The notes below the pieces were generated by a model, which had not been told where the DNA came from, made no database searches, and was given only the letters and a program-made list of their open reading frames with translations. From Thraustochytrium sp. TN22 (lineage: Eukaryota > Sar > Bigyra > Thraustochytrida > Thraustochytriidae), in assembly GCA_013306675.1 (NCBI GenBank), contig JABLUY010000371.1, positions 1-25,523 of the forward strand: DNA of 25,523 nucleotides, read 5' to 3'. A program made the translations under genes and the position numbers. Positions 18,501-25,523 of the stretch are shown one piece after another; positions within the stretch are counted from its first letter, which is position 1; the number at the start of each line of letters is the position of its first letter.

Positions 18501-18820
18501 AGGCAGCCGGCGCCGAAGGCCTTGGCCAGCGCGCAAGAGCAGGAAAGCCCCAGCAAGCCACAGCTGATAGACGCGCCCATTAATGCCACCAAGGCCAAGA
18601 GCAGGGGCCTGTGCTCCTTGCCCTCTACGATGCGCTGGTGGGCCATGCGCGCTGGGGTGGCCTTGATCTCCGCATCGCTCACAGCCTCTGCAGGCCGGAC
18701 CTCACCGCGGGCCCGCAACCGCACGTGCTTGTCGTAGTACCTTCGCTGGGCGCCCGTAAGGCTGTGCAGCACATGGACCCGGGCGGCTTCGTCCGTGGCT
18801 GGCGCAATTCGCGCGGACAT
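15578..18820 (-). CDS. Large polytopic membrane protein with MopE-like and DUF5011-like extracellular modules
   Basis: 1080 aa. The start ATG lies in GCCACCATGTC, an excellent context. A basic cytosolic N-terminus is followed by about nine hydrophobic segments (roughly 72-90, 101-119, 142-167, 184-206, 217-240, 255-279, 287-312, 406-428 and 450-474), with a Cys-containing loop at about 313-405. The C-terminal 600 residues should be outside or luminal. They hold CVNGIQDGEEVGVDCGG (506-522), a Thr/Pro/Ala linker, a MopE-type metal-binding-like repeat (YYWDRDADSYGD ... GGDCDDTDADIVPN, 762-808), a Cys-rich stretch (about 836-910), and an Ig-like DUF5011-type module (about 931-1001: ITLVGSAFVI, GTYPVEYTCCD). 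These modules are commonest in bacterial surface proteins. Asn-X-Ser/Thr sites such as NET, NES and NAS would allow glycosylation. Function unknown; a receptor or surface-sensor role is inference. Confidence 0.88.
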   Translation of the reverse strand: MSARIAPATDEAARVHVLHSLTGAQRRYYDKHVRLRARGEVRPAEAVSDAEIKATPARMAHQRIVEGKEHRPLLLALVALMGASISCGLLGLSCSCALAKAFGAGCLLVAVAAGIGLYGWQRVPGDLLRDLDGLETVGQHVLQTFFHLTWVLMSLVVLPSSMVLVSAHADTACPDASSLELAQAGAYMSFLMVVTASVAMLYSARIVTWYEMIQSLQELCCLWTLLGAVVVLAASLMMINRVAFLSVSAEIRGEPTVWITVASAWAILQVPVSVYGFAAGWVEGKRMLRIFVLLSGAMLVLAVVCFASLAALTTTSGETALEDQCASVLKLMGADWFADFFSCEKYLPTDGSDALSPPVCERLSANPAPSKAQTTVAWETLATTGGACVLGCVDATCCVRVKSTVYTLRTLVAGGGLWYLTVMLVGFSASQHLYKETEDKDRILHHRRSARIAIIICVLACTGVGLGLGIALGGEFSILESEGRAQSCNYELQLETVDANASIVSCVNGIQDGEEVGVDCGGGLCGACTSRDRNETSATASPTTPPLANTAAPSAAPVEPARLSVRLRWPSPAACATDDSSCEASEDLDLKVRFSASNESLCTVSGLADVNSECGGTIHGGDADASLAEAEEVVEVHQLAQTLYVFYVESRQLARPLEVSGATLEAFENGVSMGTFQLPMMAQASYDLLGYGLDWEGIQLAVAAAGEERSTGYAFARMLCFDGAADEPVFFACPQYFLNASEARVHECDPLTTCHDCTRRTYYWDRDADSYGDSSAAPVLTCQVPDEDLPLTRDGGDCDDTDADIVPNTLACPGATQLYAEGWYLDPYDGEDVARSCDDVCDDLELTCTTAKMAEIVDSATCIARLAEAYKGWCSPRDTVYEYSGDNVPRYGGIFQLAARDGHARCACQLGIFDGLTGSDDTSAEGEAEAAITLVGSAFVITERSDSDAYTEQGASCVDPVSTLTVGGAAVDRTTVGTYPVEYTCCDVSSACITRTRYVIVSENTGTCDDLLSTMSDDVVLDSGRGGCLLSTLLFARMNNAHVGFPDPEQRAYYVTTGINSGSCSEKPDYATDRRLCYCS

Positions 18821-19292
18821 GGTGGCTCCTTTGCCCCTGTCACGCGAGCACGGCAAGCATCCACGGCCGGCGCTGCTGCGCCCAGCGCAGGGGGCTGCTC
18901 GCGTCACGCCCGACGCCTGCGCCGGCGGGGTCTGCCTTTCCTCGCTTCGCCTTCTCTCGCCTCGTCTGGGCTCGCCGGGCCTGACTTTGCCCTCGAGTCG
19001 CTCGCTTGCCAGCGCGCCACTGGCAGAGAGTGCGTGCCCCGCCGCGAGCGACTTGCCCGTTTTCACCGGGCGAGAGTCCCAGTCCCAGTCCCAGCCTGCC
19101 AGTGTCCCACGCGGAGAACGGCGCCGAGCGCCGAGCTGGCGAGCTGGCGGCCGTCGCGGACCTCGCAGGGTCGCCCGCTCGCGCGCCGCGCCGCGGCGGC
19201 GGCAGCGCTGCGGAGTAAAAGGCAAGAGGGACCGTGACAGTTGCCGCGGCCGCAGGCCGCGCTGGCGCAACGTCGCCGCCCGGTGGCGTCCG
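18821..19292. promoter_or_regulatory. Divergent promoter region between membrane-protein and NEK-IFT57 genes
   Basis: 472 bp between two head-to-head starts. Both adjacent frames stay open across it on opposite strands, reading Arg/Ala/Ser/Pro-rich residues on each, which is what GC-rich noncoding DNA gives. It contains three tandem CCCAGT copies near 19078-19095. No known operator is recognised. Confidence 0.5.
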
Positions 19293-21650
19293 ATGGAGCC
19301 CGGCGCCGGCGCCGGCGCCGGCGAGCAGGACCTTGAGGCGGCGAGACGCAAGCGCGAGCGCGCCAAGCAGGAGCGGCGCAGGGAGGAGACGCTGCTCGCG
19401 AGCGTGAAAGAACGTAGCAAGTCGTGCCTGGATGACTACAAGATCTCCTTCGCCGTGGGTAAGGGGAAGTTCTCCACGGTTTTTCGCGCTGAGCGGACCG
19501 CGGGCGGCGACGCCTGTGCGCTCAAGCGCGTCTCGGTCTTTGTCACCATGAGTCGGCGCTCGCGCATCAAGTGCCTCGAGGAGGTGGGTTTGATCCAGGC
19601 GCTCAACCATCCAAATATTATCCAGTGCCGTGACGCCTTCGTGGAGAAGGACGAGCTCGTCCTCGTGCTGGAGTGGGCGAGCGCTGGCGACCTCAAAAGA
19701 CAAATTCGCAAAGCGCGCGAGCGAAATGCACGCTTCTCGGAGCAGGTCGTCTGGCGATACTTTGTGCAGCTAGCCAAAGCAATCCGTCACATGCACCAAA
19801 AGCGCATCCTCCACCGTGACCTAAAGCCGGCCAACGTCTTTCTCATGACGGACGGCTGCATCAAGGTTGGCGACCTTGGGCTGGGCGTCGCCCTGTCCGA
19901 GGACGTCATGGCCGCCTACTCTAAGGTCGGTACACCGCTCTACATGTCGCCGGAGGTTCTGCAGGGCGGCGGCTACGACTGGAAGTCCGACGTGTGGAGC
20001 CTTGGGTGCATCCTCTACGAGCTGGCGATGCTTCGCTCGCCCTTCAAAGAGGAAGGTATTGCGCTTCCGGATCTCTTCAAGAAGATCGAGACTGGTAGCT
20101 TTCCGCCCCTTGACGGGCCCTATTCGCCCGAGCTCGGAGCCCTGGCACACGAGATGCTCGCGCTCGCTCCGCAGGAGCGCCCATCCATGGAGGAGATTTG
20201 CCAGCGCTCCACGGCTATCGCTGACACGCTTCCCACTCCGCGCTCAATGCGAGCGACGCTGCGCGCTAACGAGGAGAGTTCACAGGGCAGCGGGGGGGCT
20301 TTTTCGCGTCGTGCCCAGGACGCCACGTCGCACTCGGGATCCTCGTCGAACCCGAGCGCCAAGCCTCAGCCCGGGGGGCAGGGACTGGAGCGAGCAGGAG
20401 ACGGAGCTTTGCCCCTCCCGTCAAGGCCCGCATCCGGGTCTGGGTCAGAGGAGGCGATTTCGCGCAAGGCCTGCGCCAGCGTTCCGCGGCAGCACCGGGC
20501 TCTACGGGACATTGAGGTCGTCGCGGACCTTCTTTTGCTCTGCGACTACGACGGTCCGAAGCTGGGCGTGGTGGAGAGATTTGCGTACGACCCAGAAAGC
20601 CCAGGCTGGCGCAGGCGTGGCGGTGGACGCCACGCCCAATTCGCCGACTTCATGGCCTTCGCGGGCTGGCTCATTGGGCGATTGCGCGACGGGGAGCGCG
20701 ACAGGGCGGTCGCCGCCGTGCTTGATGAGATGCAGGCTCCCCTGCATCGCTGCCGTGCCCTCCTGGCGGTCGCAGCCCGTCTCGTAGGGCCAGACAAGGA
20801 GCACCGCCTTACGAGTCTCCATGCAGGGGAGCTTTCCCAAGGCCACGGCCCAGCCGTGTGCCAGCTTTTGCGAGCACTCTGCGAGTCCCTCGTGGTGGAG
20901 AAGCAAAACCTTCGCTTACGCTCGCCGGACTACTCCCGCGTGGTCGGGCCTTGCGTGACGGAGGTGGACAGCATTGACGGGGCCGAAGATGAGGGCATCG
21001 AAGATGAGGGCATCGACTCTGATCTTGACTCTGCATCCGATGGCGGCGAGGGTATTGCCGCGCGAGAGGACCATGAAGCAACAAGTGTACGCTGCGCGGT
21101 TCAGGTGGACCTGGATGCCTGGCGCCTGGAGCAGGAGCGCGTTGCCCCGCGCCTTCGCCTTTGCCGAGCAACAGATTGCGGTAATGCGATGAGTTGGCGC
21201 GTTCGCCTGCGAGAGCTGACGACGCACGCCCAAGCCTTGGAAACTCAGCGACACGACCTCGAGGATGGTCTGAGCGCGGCCGTGTCCATAACTTCGAGAG
21301 ACATAAGCCGTCTGCGCCAAAGCGAGGCGCGTCTCAACCTGGACCATCTATACGCCGGCAAGCGCTCGGAAATGGCCGCGCTCATGGAGCGCTCGCGCAA
21401 CACGAATGCTTCTGCGGCCGACCTCAGCCGCCGTGTGCAACAGGCTGCCGCAGAGCTCGATGCTCTTCAAAAGCGCCTTGAGGAGGCGCAGGCGGCGATT
21501 GACGCCCGTGGGCGCGGACTCGCGGACGCCTCACGGGTGAAACGCATGCGGGCGGCGTCTGCGCGGTTGCGGCTCGAGATGCGCGAGATGAACTTACGCA
21601 TTGGCGTGCAGCTTCAGCGGGTCAGCGGCAGCGAGGCCTTGGTCAAATAA
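19293..21650 (+). CDS. NEK6/7-like protein kinase fused to intraflagellar transport protein IFT57
   Basis: 785 aa, one uninterrupted frame. Residues about 49-314 are a NIMA-related Ser/Thr kinase closest in pattern to NEK6/7: Gly loop GKGKFS (56-61), Lys78, alpha-C Glu97, HRDLKPANVF (catalytic Asp176), DLG (194-196, as in NEK6/7) and AAYSKVGTPLYMSPE with Ser210 in the activation loop. It looks catalytically intact. A Ser/Gly/Pro linker (314-404) leads to a full-length IFT57 pattern: the N-terminal calponin-homology-like region (about 405-547; FADFMAFAGWLI, GHGPAVCQLLRAL), an acidic stretch (557-594), W.LEQERVAP.L (610 on), WR (635-636), and a long coiled coil ending EMNLRIGVQ (765-773). IFT57 is an IFT-B subunit that pairs with IFT20 in flagellar trains. 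After Met319, inside the kinase tail, the next Met (454) is within the CH-like domain, so a complete stand-alone IFT57 has no start of its own. The kinase start ATG at 19293 has C at -3 and is less certain. Confidence 0.92.
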   Translation: MEPGAGAGAGEQDLEAARRKRERAKQERRREETLLASVKERSKSCLDDYKISFAVGKGKFSTVFRAERTAGGDACALKRVSVFVTMSRRSRIKCLEEVGLIQALNHPNIIQCRDAFVEKDELVLVLEWASAGDLKRQIRKARERNARFSEQVVWRYFVQLAKAIRHMHQKRILHRDLKPANVFLMTDGCIKVGDLGLGVALSEDVMAAYSKVGTPLYMSPEVLQGGGYDWKSDVWSLGCILYELAMLRSPFKEEGIALPDLFKKIETGSFPPLDGPYSPELGALAHEMLALAPQERPSMEEICQRSTAIADTLPTPRSMRATLRANEESSQGSGGAFSRRAQDATSHSGSSSNPSAKPQPGGQGLERAGDGALPLPSRPASGSGSEEAISRKACASVPRQHRALRDIEVVADLLLLCDYDGPKLGVVERFAYDPESPGWRRRGGGRHAQFADFMAFAGWLIGRLRDGERDRAVAAVLDEMQAPLHRCRALLAVAARLVGPDKEHRLTSLHAGELSQGHGPAVCQLLRALCESLVVEKQNLRLRSPDYSRVVGPCVTEVDSIDGAEDEGIEDEGIDSDLDSASDGGEGIAAREDHEATSVRCAVQVDLDAWRLEQERVAPRLRLCRATDCGNAMSWRVRLRELTTHAQALETQRHDLEDGLSAAVSITSRDISRLRQSEARLNLDHLYAGKRSEMAALMERSRNTNASAADLSRRVQQAAAELDALQKRLEEAQAAIDARGRGLADASRVKRMRAASARLRLEMREMNLRIGVQLQRVSGSEALVK

Positions 21651-21826
21651 CATGAGATGTCGTTGAGAAAAACGTGAAGATACCTCGAGGTTGCATGATC
21701 GAGCTTCCGGTAACAGCTAGTAGCTAGACTCCACATCGAAGTGAAGCATCATGACCGACGTCTAAGGCGTTCGGCCAGGGCTCTCAGAGGCGGGCTAGTG
21801 ATAACCCAGTCGCTGGAGGCAGTGGA

Positions 21827-21844
21827 GGGGGGGGGGGGGGGGGG
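21827..21844. repeat. Poly(G) run, G18
   Basis: Eighteen consecutive G. The exact length is liable to sequencing error. It is noncoding, so no frame depends on it. Confidence 0.9.
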
Positions 21845-21963
21845 AACCGGGCTGCAGATCTGGGCAGACCAGACGCTGACCGGGCCGGGCTATTTCAAAC
21901 CTCGCGGATACTCTGCGGTAGCGTGCAAGGCAAGCGCTGGTGCCCACCTTGCGCCCATTCAAA

Positions 21964-22000
21964 AGATCGGGTGGAGTGGCCAACCCTGCTTACCCGATCT
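21964..22000. repeat. Inverted repeat, 9-bp stem and 19-nt loop
   Basis: AGATCGGGT at 21964-21972 pairs perfectly with ACCCGATCT at 21992-22000, between two convergent genes. It could form a hairpin in the 3'UTR of either transcript. Function unknown. Confidence 0.55.
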
Positions 22001-22080
22001 GGCGCTTCCCTGCCAATGAGCGGGCAAGCAAAGGAACAAGAGATTTTTCCTTTCTTCAGTGCGCTCACCTCAACGCCTCC

Positions 22081-23315
22081 TCATTTTGGTGGCCGCAGGT
22101 GAGCTGGCAAGGAGACACGGCGATTGAGAAAGGCGGCGAGCTCCTGGGCTGTGCGAACGGGTGCATCCTCATGGACGAAGTGACCCACGCGCACCTCCGG
22201 GAGGACGACGAGCTTAAACTTTCCTGAGCGTGTGTCGAAAAGAGGGGGTTAGGTTAGTGTGATGTTGCAGACCGAGGCCTCACGGCACGAGAGGTACACT
22301 TACCTTGCATGTGACCGACCATCATGGGCTGATCAAGTCGATCACGGCCGGCGAGCAGAATAGCTTTGTTGATGAGGCGGGCGTCGACAAAGCGCTGCGA
22401 GTAGCCTTCGAACCAGGCGGCCCACAGGTCGAAGCTCTTGGCAAGGTCCGTACGCCATGTCCAGCCTTCCTCCACTGTGAACTGCCTGGCCTCTTCGGCG
22501 TCGGCCGGGCGCAGCTGGCCCCGCATCGAGTACGCAGCCGAGATTGGGTTTTGCGTCATGCCGTGCTCAAGCGCCCAGGCGACCGCCACCTTGAGCGAAG
22601 CGAAACAAGGAGGGCGCTGCGTGACGCTCTGCAGCGAGTGCTGTAACGAGGAGAGCGCGAGCTCCTCGACCGCGTCCATGACGAAGAGGCCGCGCACCTG
22701 AAAGTCAGCCTGGCGCTCCGTCTGCAATCTGTGCGCGAGCCAAGTCGCGATGGCGCCGCCCATGCTGTGGCCCACGAGGAAGACGTGTCGCGGCTGGGCC
22801 CCATTGTCATTGCCGGCGCTGCAGAGCGCATCCAGGATGGCGAGGCCGTCCGCCACGAGCTGCTCCTTGTCAAGCTTGGCGATGGCATCGCCGCCCCGGC
22901 CTAGGTCGTCCTCGCCCGCGCAGAGCGTGGCGCCGTGCGCTCGTGCGTCGTACGCGACGATGCTTGGCGCCTGCGGCCCCAGCACGCGCACCAGCTCGGT
23001 CACGGTCGTGGTCCATGATTGCGAGGACTGGCCCGCGCCGTGCATGAGGAGCAGGATGGCGCGCGTTGCGGCCAAATCTGCGGCAGCCACCTCCGGAATG
23101 GCGACACCATCGCCCAGGTCCGCGAGCGCCGCCCGCTCGGCAGCCTCGCGCACGCGGCCGGTAGGCAGGTCCACCGCGCCGGCGCCGGCCCAGCGCACCA
23201 TGAACCTGTCTTCGCCGTCGCCTTCGCCACGCGGCACGTACACGCGGCAGGCGCCGGCCCATGCCGCGCCGGCTGCCGCATCGCCCAGCAGCTCCTCCAC
23301 GCCGCCCAGTGGCAT
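22081..23315 (-). CDS. PPME1: Protein phosphatase methylesterase 1 (PME-1), two exons
   Basis: A serine hydrolase that removes the C-terminal methyl ester from the PP2A catalytic subunit. Exon 1 is 23315-22304 and exon 2 is 22223-22081; splicing gives 384 aa, close to the 386 of human PME-1. The alpha/beta-hydrolase triad is complete only after splicing: Ser184 in GHSMGG, Asp214 in FVMDAVEEL (aligning with the Asp of human MIDVVEG), and His352 in GHFVHEDAP from exon 2. Other marks are LLMHGAGQSSQSW (oxyanion region), YDARAHG, WTWRTDLAKSFDLW and LLAGRDRLDQPM..GHMQGK. The N-terminus lacks the human SR-rich start. The ATG (GCACGATG) has A at -3. Unspliced reading ends after a short intron-encoded tail and loses the catalytic His. 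It is divergent from the SLC25 gene. Identity is strong. Confidence 0.95.
22224..22303 (-). other. Spliceosomal intron of PPME1, 80 nt, phase 1
   Basis: On the minus strand the donor is CAAG|GTAAGTGT and the acceptor is ACACACGCTCAG|GAAAG, with a pyrimidine-rich stretch (CCCCCTCTTTTC) before it and CTAAC, a good branch-point candidate, just upstream. Removing it joins MQG to KFKLVVLP, restoring the MQGKF pattern and the HEDAP motif of PME-1. This is the only intron in the window supported by protein homology. Confidence 0.93.
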
Positions 23316-24054
23316 CGTGCCAGTGCTGCTGGCACGCGTCAGACGTGGACGCTGACGCTCGTTTGGGTGAAGATGCAGGAGGACGCGCCAGCTTCACCGT
23401 GTGCAGCCGCCTGACTCACTGTCAGGCTGTCGCTCTCTAAAAGCGAGGTCGCCGCGCGCTCCAAGTCGATTTGCCGTGGCCGCCGCCGCCGCCGCCGTCG
23501 CGCGCTCGCCCTCCTGCCGTGCCACGCGAGCCTCAGGGACTCGGCTCGCGCGCCGCCTGCCTTAACCCGCTTGCGCCGCTTGCAGTGACAGCGACAGCAG
23601 CCAGCCTCACCGGCGCGTCCTCGCTCGCCGCGGGCCGCGGCGCGCCGCGCCGTGAGGCCAGTCTGTCTGCGCGCGGGGCTGCGCGCTGCTCCGAGCCACG
23701 CCGCGCGCCGCAGCGCGGCAGCGGTGACGGCTGGCCCGGAGCCCGAATTCGAATTTGAACTCGAGCTCGCGCCCGAGCCCGAGCCACGAACCCGTGTTCG
23801 ACTCGCAGTTCGAATTCGAATTTCAATCTCGAATTCGAATTCCAATCTCTGTGGCTGCTGTACCTTGCCAAGTGGCGCGCCGCGAAATGTTATTTCCTGA
23901 CTGTGATCTCAGCCTTCCAAGGGCGACGAAGCCAAAGCTCCGGGCAACCTGAAGGCAACTCGAAGGCGCAGGGAAGAAAGAAAGAGCACATCGGCGCGCG
24001 CGGCAGAGCCGCAAGGCGGGCGGCGGCGGCGGCGGCGGCGCGGGGCGGGCGGCG
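23316..24054. promoter_or_regulatory. Divergent promoter region between PPME1 and SLC25 genes
   Basis: About 740 bp between head-to-head starts. It holds a cluster of TTCGAATTCGAA-type palindromes and, just before the carrier ATG, a GCG/GGC trinucleotide tract (about 24018-24041). No protein gene is supported. Confidence 0.55.
23744..23848. repeat. Cluster of CGAATTCGAATT palindromic repeats
   Basis: Two adjacent 19-bp copies (23811-23829 and 23830-23848) differ at one base; the shared unit begins CGAATTCGAATT and ends CAATCT. A partial copy (CGAATTCGAATTT) lies at 23744-23756. The block is a strikingly AT-rich island about 205-310 bp upstream of the carrier ATG and could hold factor-binding sites. 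Confidence 0.75.
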
Positions 24055-25419
24055 ATGGCGGAGGCGGCGGGGCGGAGGCGCGCGCGCGCGGATGGCGCGG
24101 CGGCGTCGCGGGACGACCAGGTGCTGCGCAAGCTGCTGGCGGGCGGCGGCGCGGGCGCCATCAGCCGCACCGTGACGGCGCCGCTGGAGCGCGTCAAGGT
24201 GGTGCTGCAGGTGCAGGCGGTGTCCACGGTGCCGGAGGCGCTGCGTTACAAGGGCATCTGGGACTGCCTGGTGCGCATTGGTAGGGAGCAGGGCGTACGT
24301 GCGTACTGGCGCGGCAATGGAGTCAATGTGCTGCGCATCGTGCCCAACTCCGCCATCAAGTTCACCACCTTTGACACGTACAAGAGGTGGGCTTTCCCAG
24401 AGGGCGAGGCGCAGTACGAGGGCCGGGAGAAGCTCTTGCGCAAGATGTTCTGCGGCGCTCTCTCCGGCGTGTCCACCATCATACCGGTCTACCCTCTGGA
24501 CCTTGCGCGCACGCGTCTCAGCGCCGACACGGCGCGCCAGTACACCGGAATGGGCCACCTGCTTCGCGTGACAGTGGAGAAAGAGGGCTTCTTCGGCCTA
24601 TACAAGGGATTGGGCGTCTCCCTCTGCGGCATCATGCCGTACCTGGCTATCAGCCTGTCCACCTACGACACGCTCAAGGACGCCACGCGCGACCACCCCT
24701 TCTTTTCGCACCCACTGGGCAAAGTTGTCCTCGGCTCTACTGCTGCCATTCTATCCCAGTCGCTCGCATACCCGCTCGACACTGTGCGCCGCCACATGCA
24801 GGTGTCCGGCGCGCTGGGCCAGCAAAGGCTCTACTCCAGCACCATGGACTGCATCCGCAAGATTTACGCGTCCGCCGGCGTGCGTGGGTTCTACAAGGGG
24901 ATCCTGGCCAACGCCTCGCGCGCCGCGCCGCAAACTGGCATCGAGTTCGCGAGCTACGACTTTATTGCCACACTCATGTCGCGCCCGGCCGTGCCTGCCT
25001 CAGAACAGCCCTTCCGGCGGAGAAGCGAGCACAACGCTGCCGCGATGTCCAGCCCTGCTGATTCGAGCGCACCTGCTCCTACCGAGACTGGCGCCCAGCC
25101 ATCCGCCACCGCCACGGCCAAGGCGCACGCCGCCACGCTCGTGCGCCGTCTCTCGTCCACCTTGCCGCGCGACGAGGAGGCGCGCATTGACCGCGTTTAC
25201 GCCGCGCTCGCGCGGCGTTTCGGGAACGGCGACGACAATCTCATTCCCGCGGCGGCGCTGCGTGAGGCCCTCATGCAACTCGGTTTCCAGGACTTTGAGG
25301 TGGCGGAGGTGCTCGGCACTTCGCAAGGCCGCGTCGAGATGATCGACTTCCTCGAGTTCCGCCGTCTCTGTCGCGATCGAACTATCTTGGAGATGCTCGA
25401 GGCTCAGTCTGCGGAGTGA
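24055..25419 (+). CDS. Mitochondrial carrier (SLC25 family) with C-terminal degenerate EF-hand-like domain
   Basis: 454 aa. The chosen ATG has G at -3 and +4. Three Solcar repeats fill residues about 22-308, each with the PX[DE]XX[KR] signature: APLERVK (42-48), YPLDLAR (146-152) and YPLDTVR (239-245). YWRGNGVNVLRIVPNSAIKF and GLYKGLGVSLCGIMPYLAIS are typical of the SCaMC (ATP-Mg/Pi) and CoA/adenine-nucleotide carrier branch; the exact substrate is not readable. It should sit in the mitochondrial inner membrane. A Ser/Pro/Ala linker (about 312-370) leads to residues 376-448, which pattern like paired EF-hand helices (IDRVYAALARRFG..., ALREALMQLGF, DFLEFRRLC), but both loops lack most calcium ligands. 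SCaMC and aralar-type carriers have EF-hands at the N-terminus, so this order is unusual. An internal Met (331, at 25045) could in principle start a separate small protein. Confidence 0.93.
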   Translation: MAEAAGRRRARADGAAASRDDQVLRKLLAGGGAGAISRTVTAPLERVKVVLQVQAVSTVPEALRYKGIWDCLVRIGREQGVRAYWRGNGVNVLRIVPNSAIKFTTFDTYKRWAFPEGEAQYEGREKLLRKMFCGALSGVSTIIPVYPLDLARTRLSADTARQYTGMGHLLRVTVEKEGFFGLYKGLGVSLCGIMPYLAISLSTYDTLKDATRDHPFFSHPLGKVVLGSTAAILSQSLAYPLDTVRRHMQVSGALGQQRLYSSTMDCIRKIYASAGVRGFYKGILANASRAAPQTGIEFASYDFIATLMSRPAVPASEQPFRRRSEHNAAAMSSPADSSAPAPTETGAQPSATATAKAHAATLVRRLSSTLPRDEEARIDRVYAALARRFGNGDDNLIPAAALREALMQLGFQDFEVAEVLGTSQGRVEMIDFLEFRRLCRDRTILEMLEAQSAE

Positions 25420-25469
25420 ACCGACCAAGCAGGCGCGCTCGGTCGCTCGGTCGCTCGGTTCCTTTCTCT

Positions 25470-25476
<7 letters not shown>

Positions 25477-25523
<47 letters not shown>
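25477..25523. repeat. TC microsatellite at window end
   Basis: A pure TC dinucleotide run to the last base, preceded by an imperfect tract from about 25461 and by repeated GGTCGCTC. It lies 60 bp after the carrier stop codon and is cut by the window. Confidence 0.95.

Larger units (their letters stand above)
21651..22080. other. Intergenic region between convergent NEK-IFT57 and PPME1 genes
   Basis: 430 bp holding two 3'UTRs and no supported gene. It contains an AGCTAGTAGCTAG word (21715-21727), a G18 run, and a 9-bp inverted repeat. Confidence 0.6.

Noticed and set aside
18795-19420. N-terminal extensions of both divergent genes, about 200 codons on the minus strand and 166 on the plus
   Set aside because: They overlap each other on opposite strands and are Arg/Ser/Pro-rich. 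The Met at 18820 has a perfect context, and the kinase fold starts soon after 19293.
22254-22303. PPME1 ending at 22254 as a truncated or pseudogenised hydrolase
   Set aside because: A GT-AG intron restores the family C-terminus including the catalytic His, so the apparent truncation is intron read-through.
23811-23848. Heat-shock element array
   Set aside because: The GAA and TTC blocks abut without the two-base spacing of a canonical HSE.

Overview
The window looks like nuclear DNA from a GC-rich, gene-dense, mostly intron-poor eukaryotic microbe. Every confidently recognised gene is a eukaryotic type: a myosin, a NIMA-related kinase, IFT57, a protein phosphatase methylesterase, an SLC25 mitochondrial carrier, Sel1 repeats and ankyrin repeats. 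One gene has a clear GT-AG spliceosomal intron. Start codons mostly carry A at -3. IFT57 implies a flagellated stage. A heterotrophic stramenopile such as a thraustochytrid would fit, but that is an inference from style and content and the sequence does not prove it.

Layout. (1) 1-144: a C50 run and the 3' flank of a myosin. (2) 145-4677, minus: a myosin heavy chain with an unusual charged tail, a C-terminal transmembrane segment or hairpin, and a terminal dilysine. (3) 4678-7673: about 3 kb without a convincing gene, holding a 485-bp element with 31-bp terminal inverted repeats plus small repeats. (4) 7674-9122, plus: D-3-phosphoglycerate dehydrogenase with a mitochondrial-type leader. (5) 9828-10730, plus: a fumarylacetoacetate-hydrolase-family enzyme. 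(6) 11562-13052, plus: an unrecognised Arg/Glu-rich helical protein. (7) 13139-14200, minus: a secreted or membrane-anchored Sel1-repeat protein. (8) 14506-15351, plus: an ankyrin/Cys-cluster protein. (9) 15578-18820, minus: a large polytopic protein with bacterial-style extracellular modules. (10) 19293-21650, plus: a NEK6/7-like kinase fused in frame to a complete IFT57. (11) 22081-23315, minus: protein phosphatase methylesterase 1 in two exons. (12) 24055-25419, plus: an SLC25 carrier with a C-terminal degenerate EF-hand-like domain. A (TC)n tract ends the window.

The genes alternate strands in divergent and convergent pairs, and I see no operon or single pathway. Standard metabolism (serine synthesis, acylpyruvate/oxaloacetate-type chemistry, mitochondrial nucleotide or cofactor carriage, PP2A control) sits beside lineage-specific domain fusions. 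The strongest novelty is the NEK-IFT57 fusion: a ciliary-type kinase joined covalently to an IFT-B subunit, with no internal methionine from which a complete stand-alone IFT57 without kinase sequence could start. Next are the membrane-anchored myosin with a KKXX-type end, the carrier with its EF-hand-like domain at the C-terminus instead of the N-terminus, and the polytopic protein carrying MopE-like and DUF5011-like modules.
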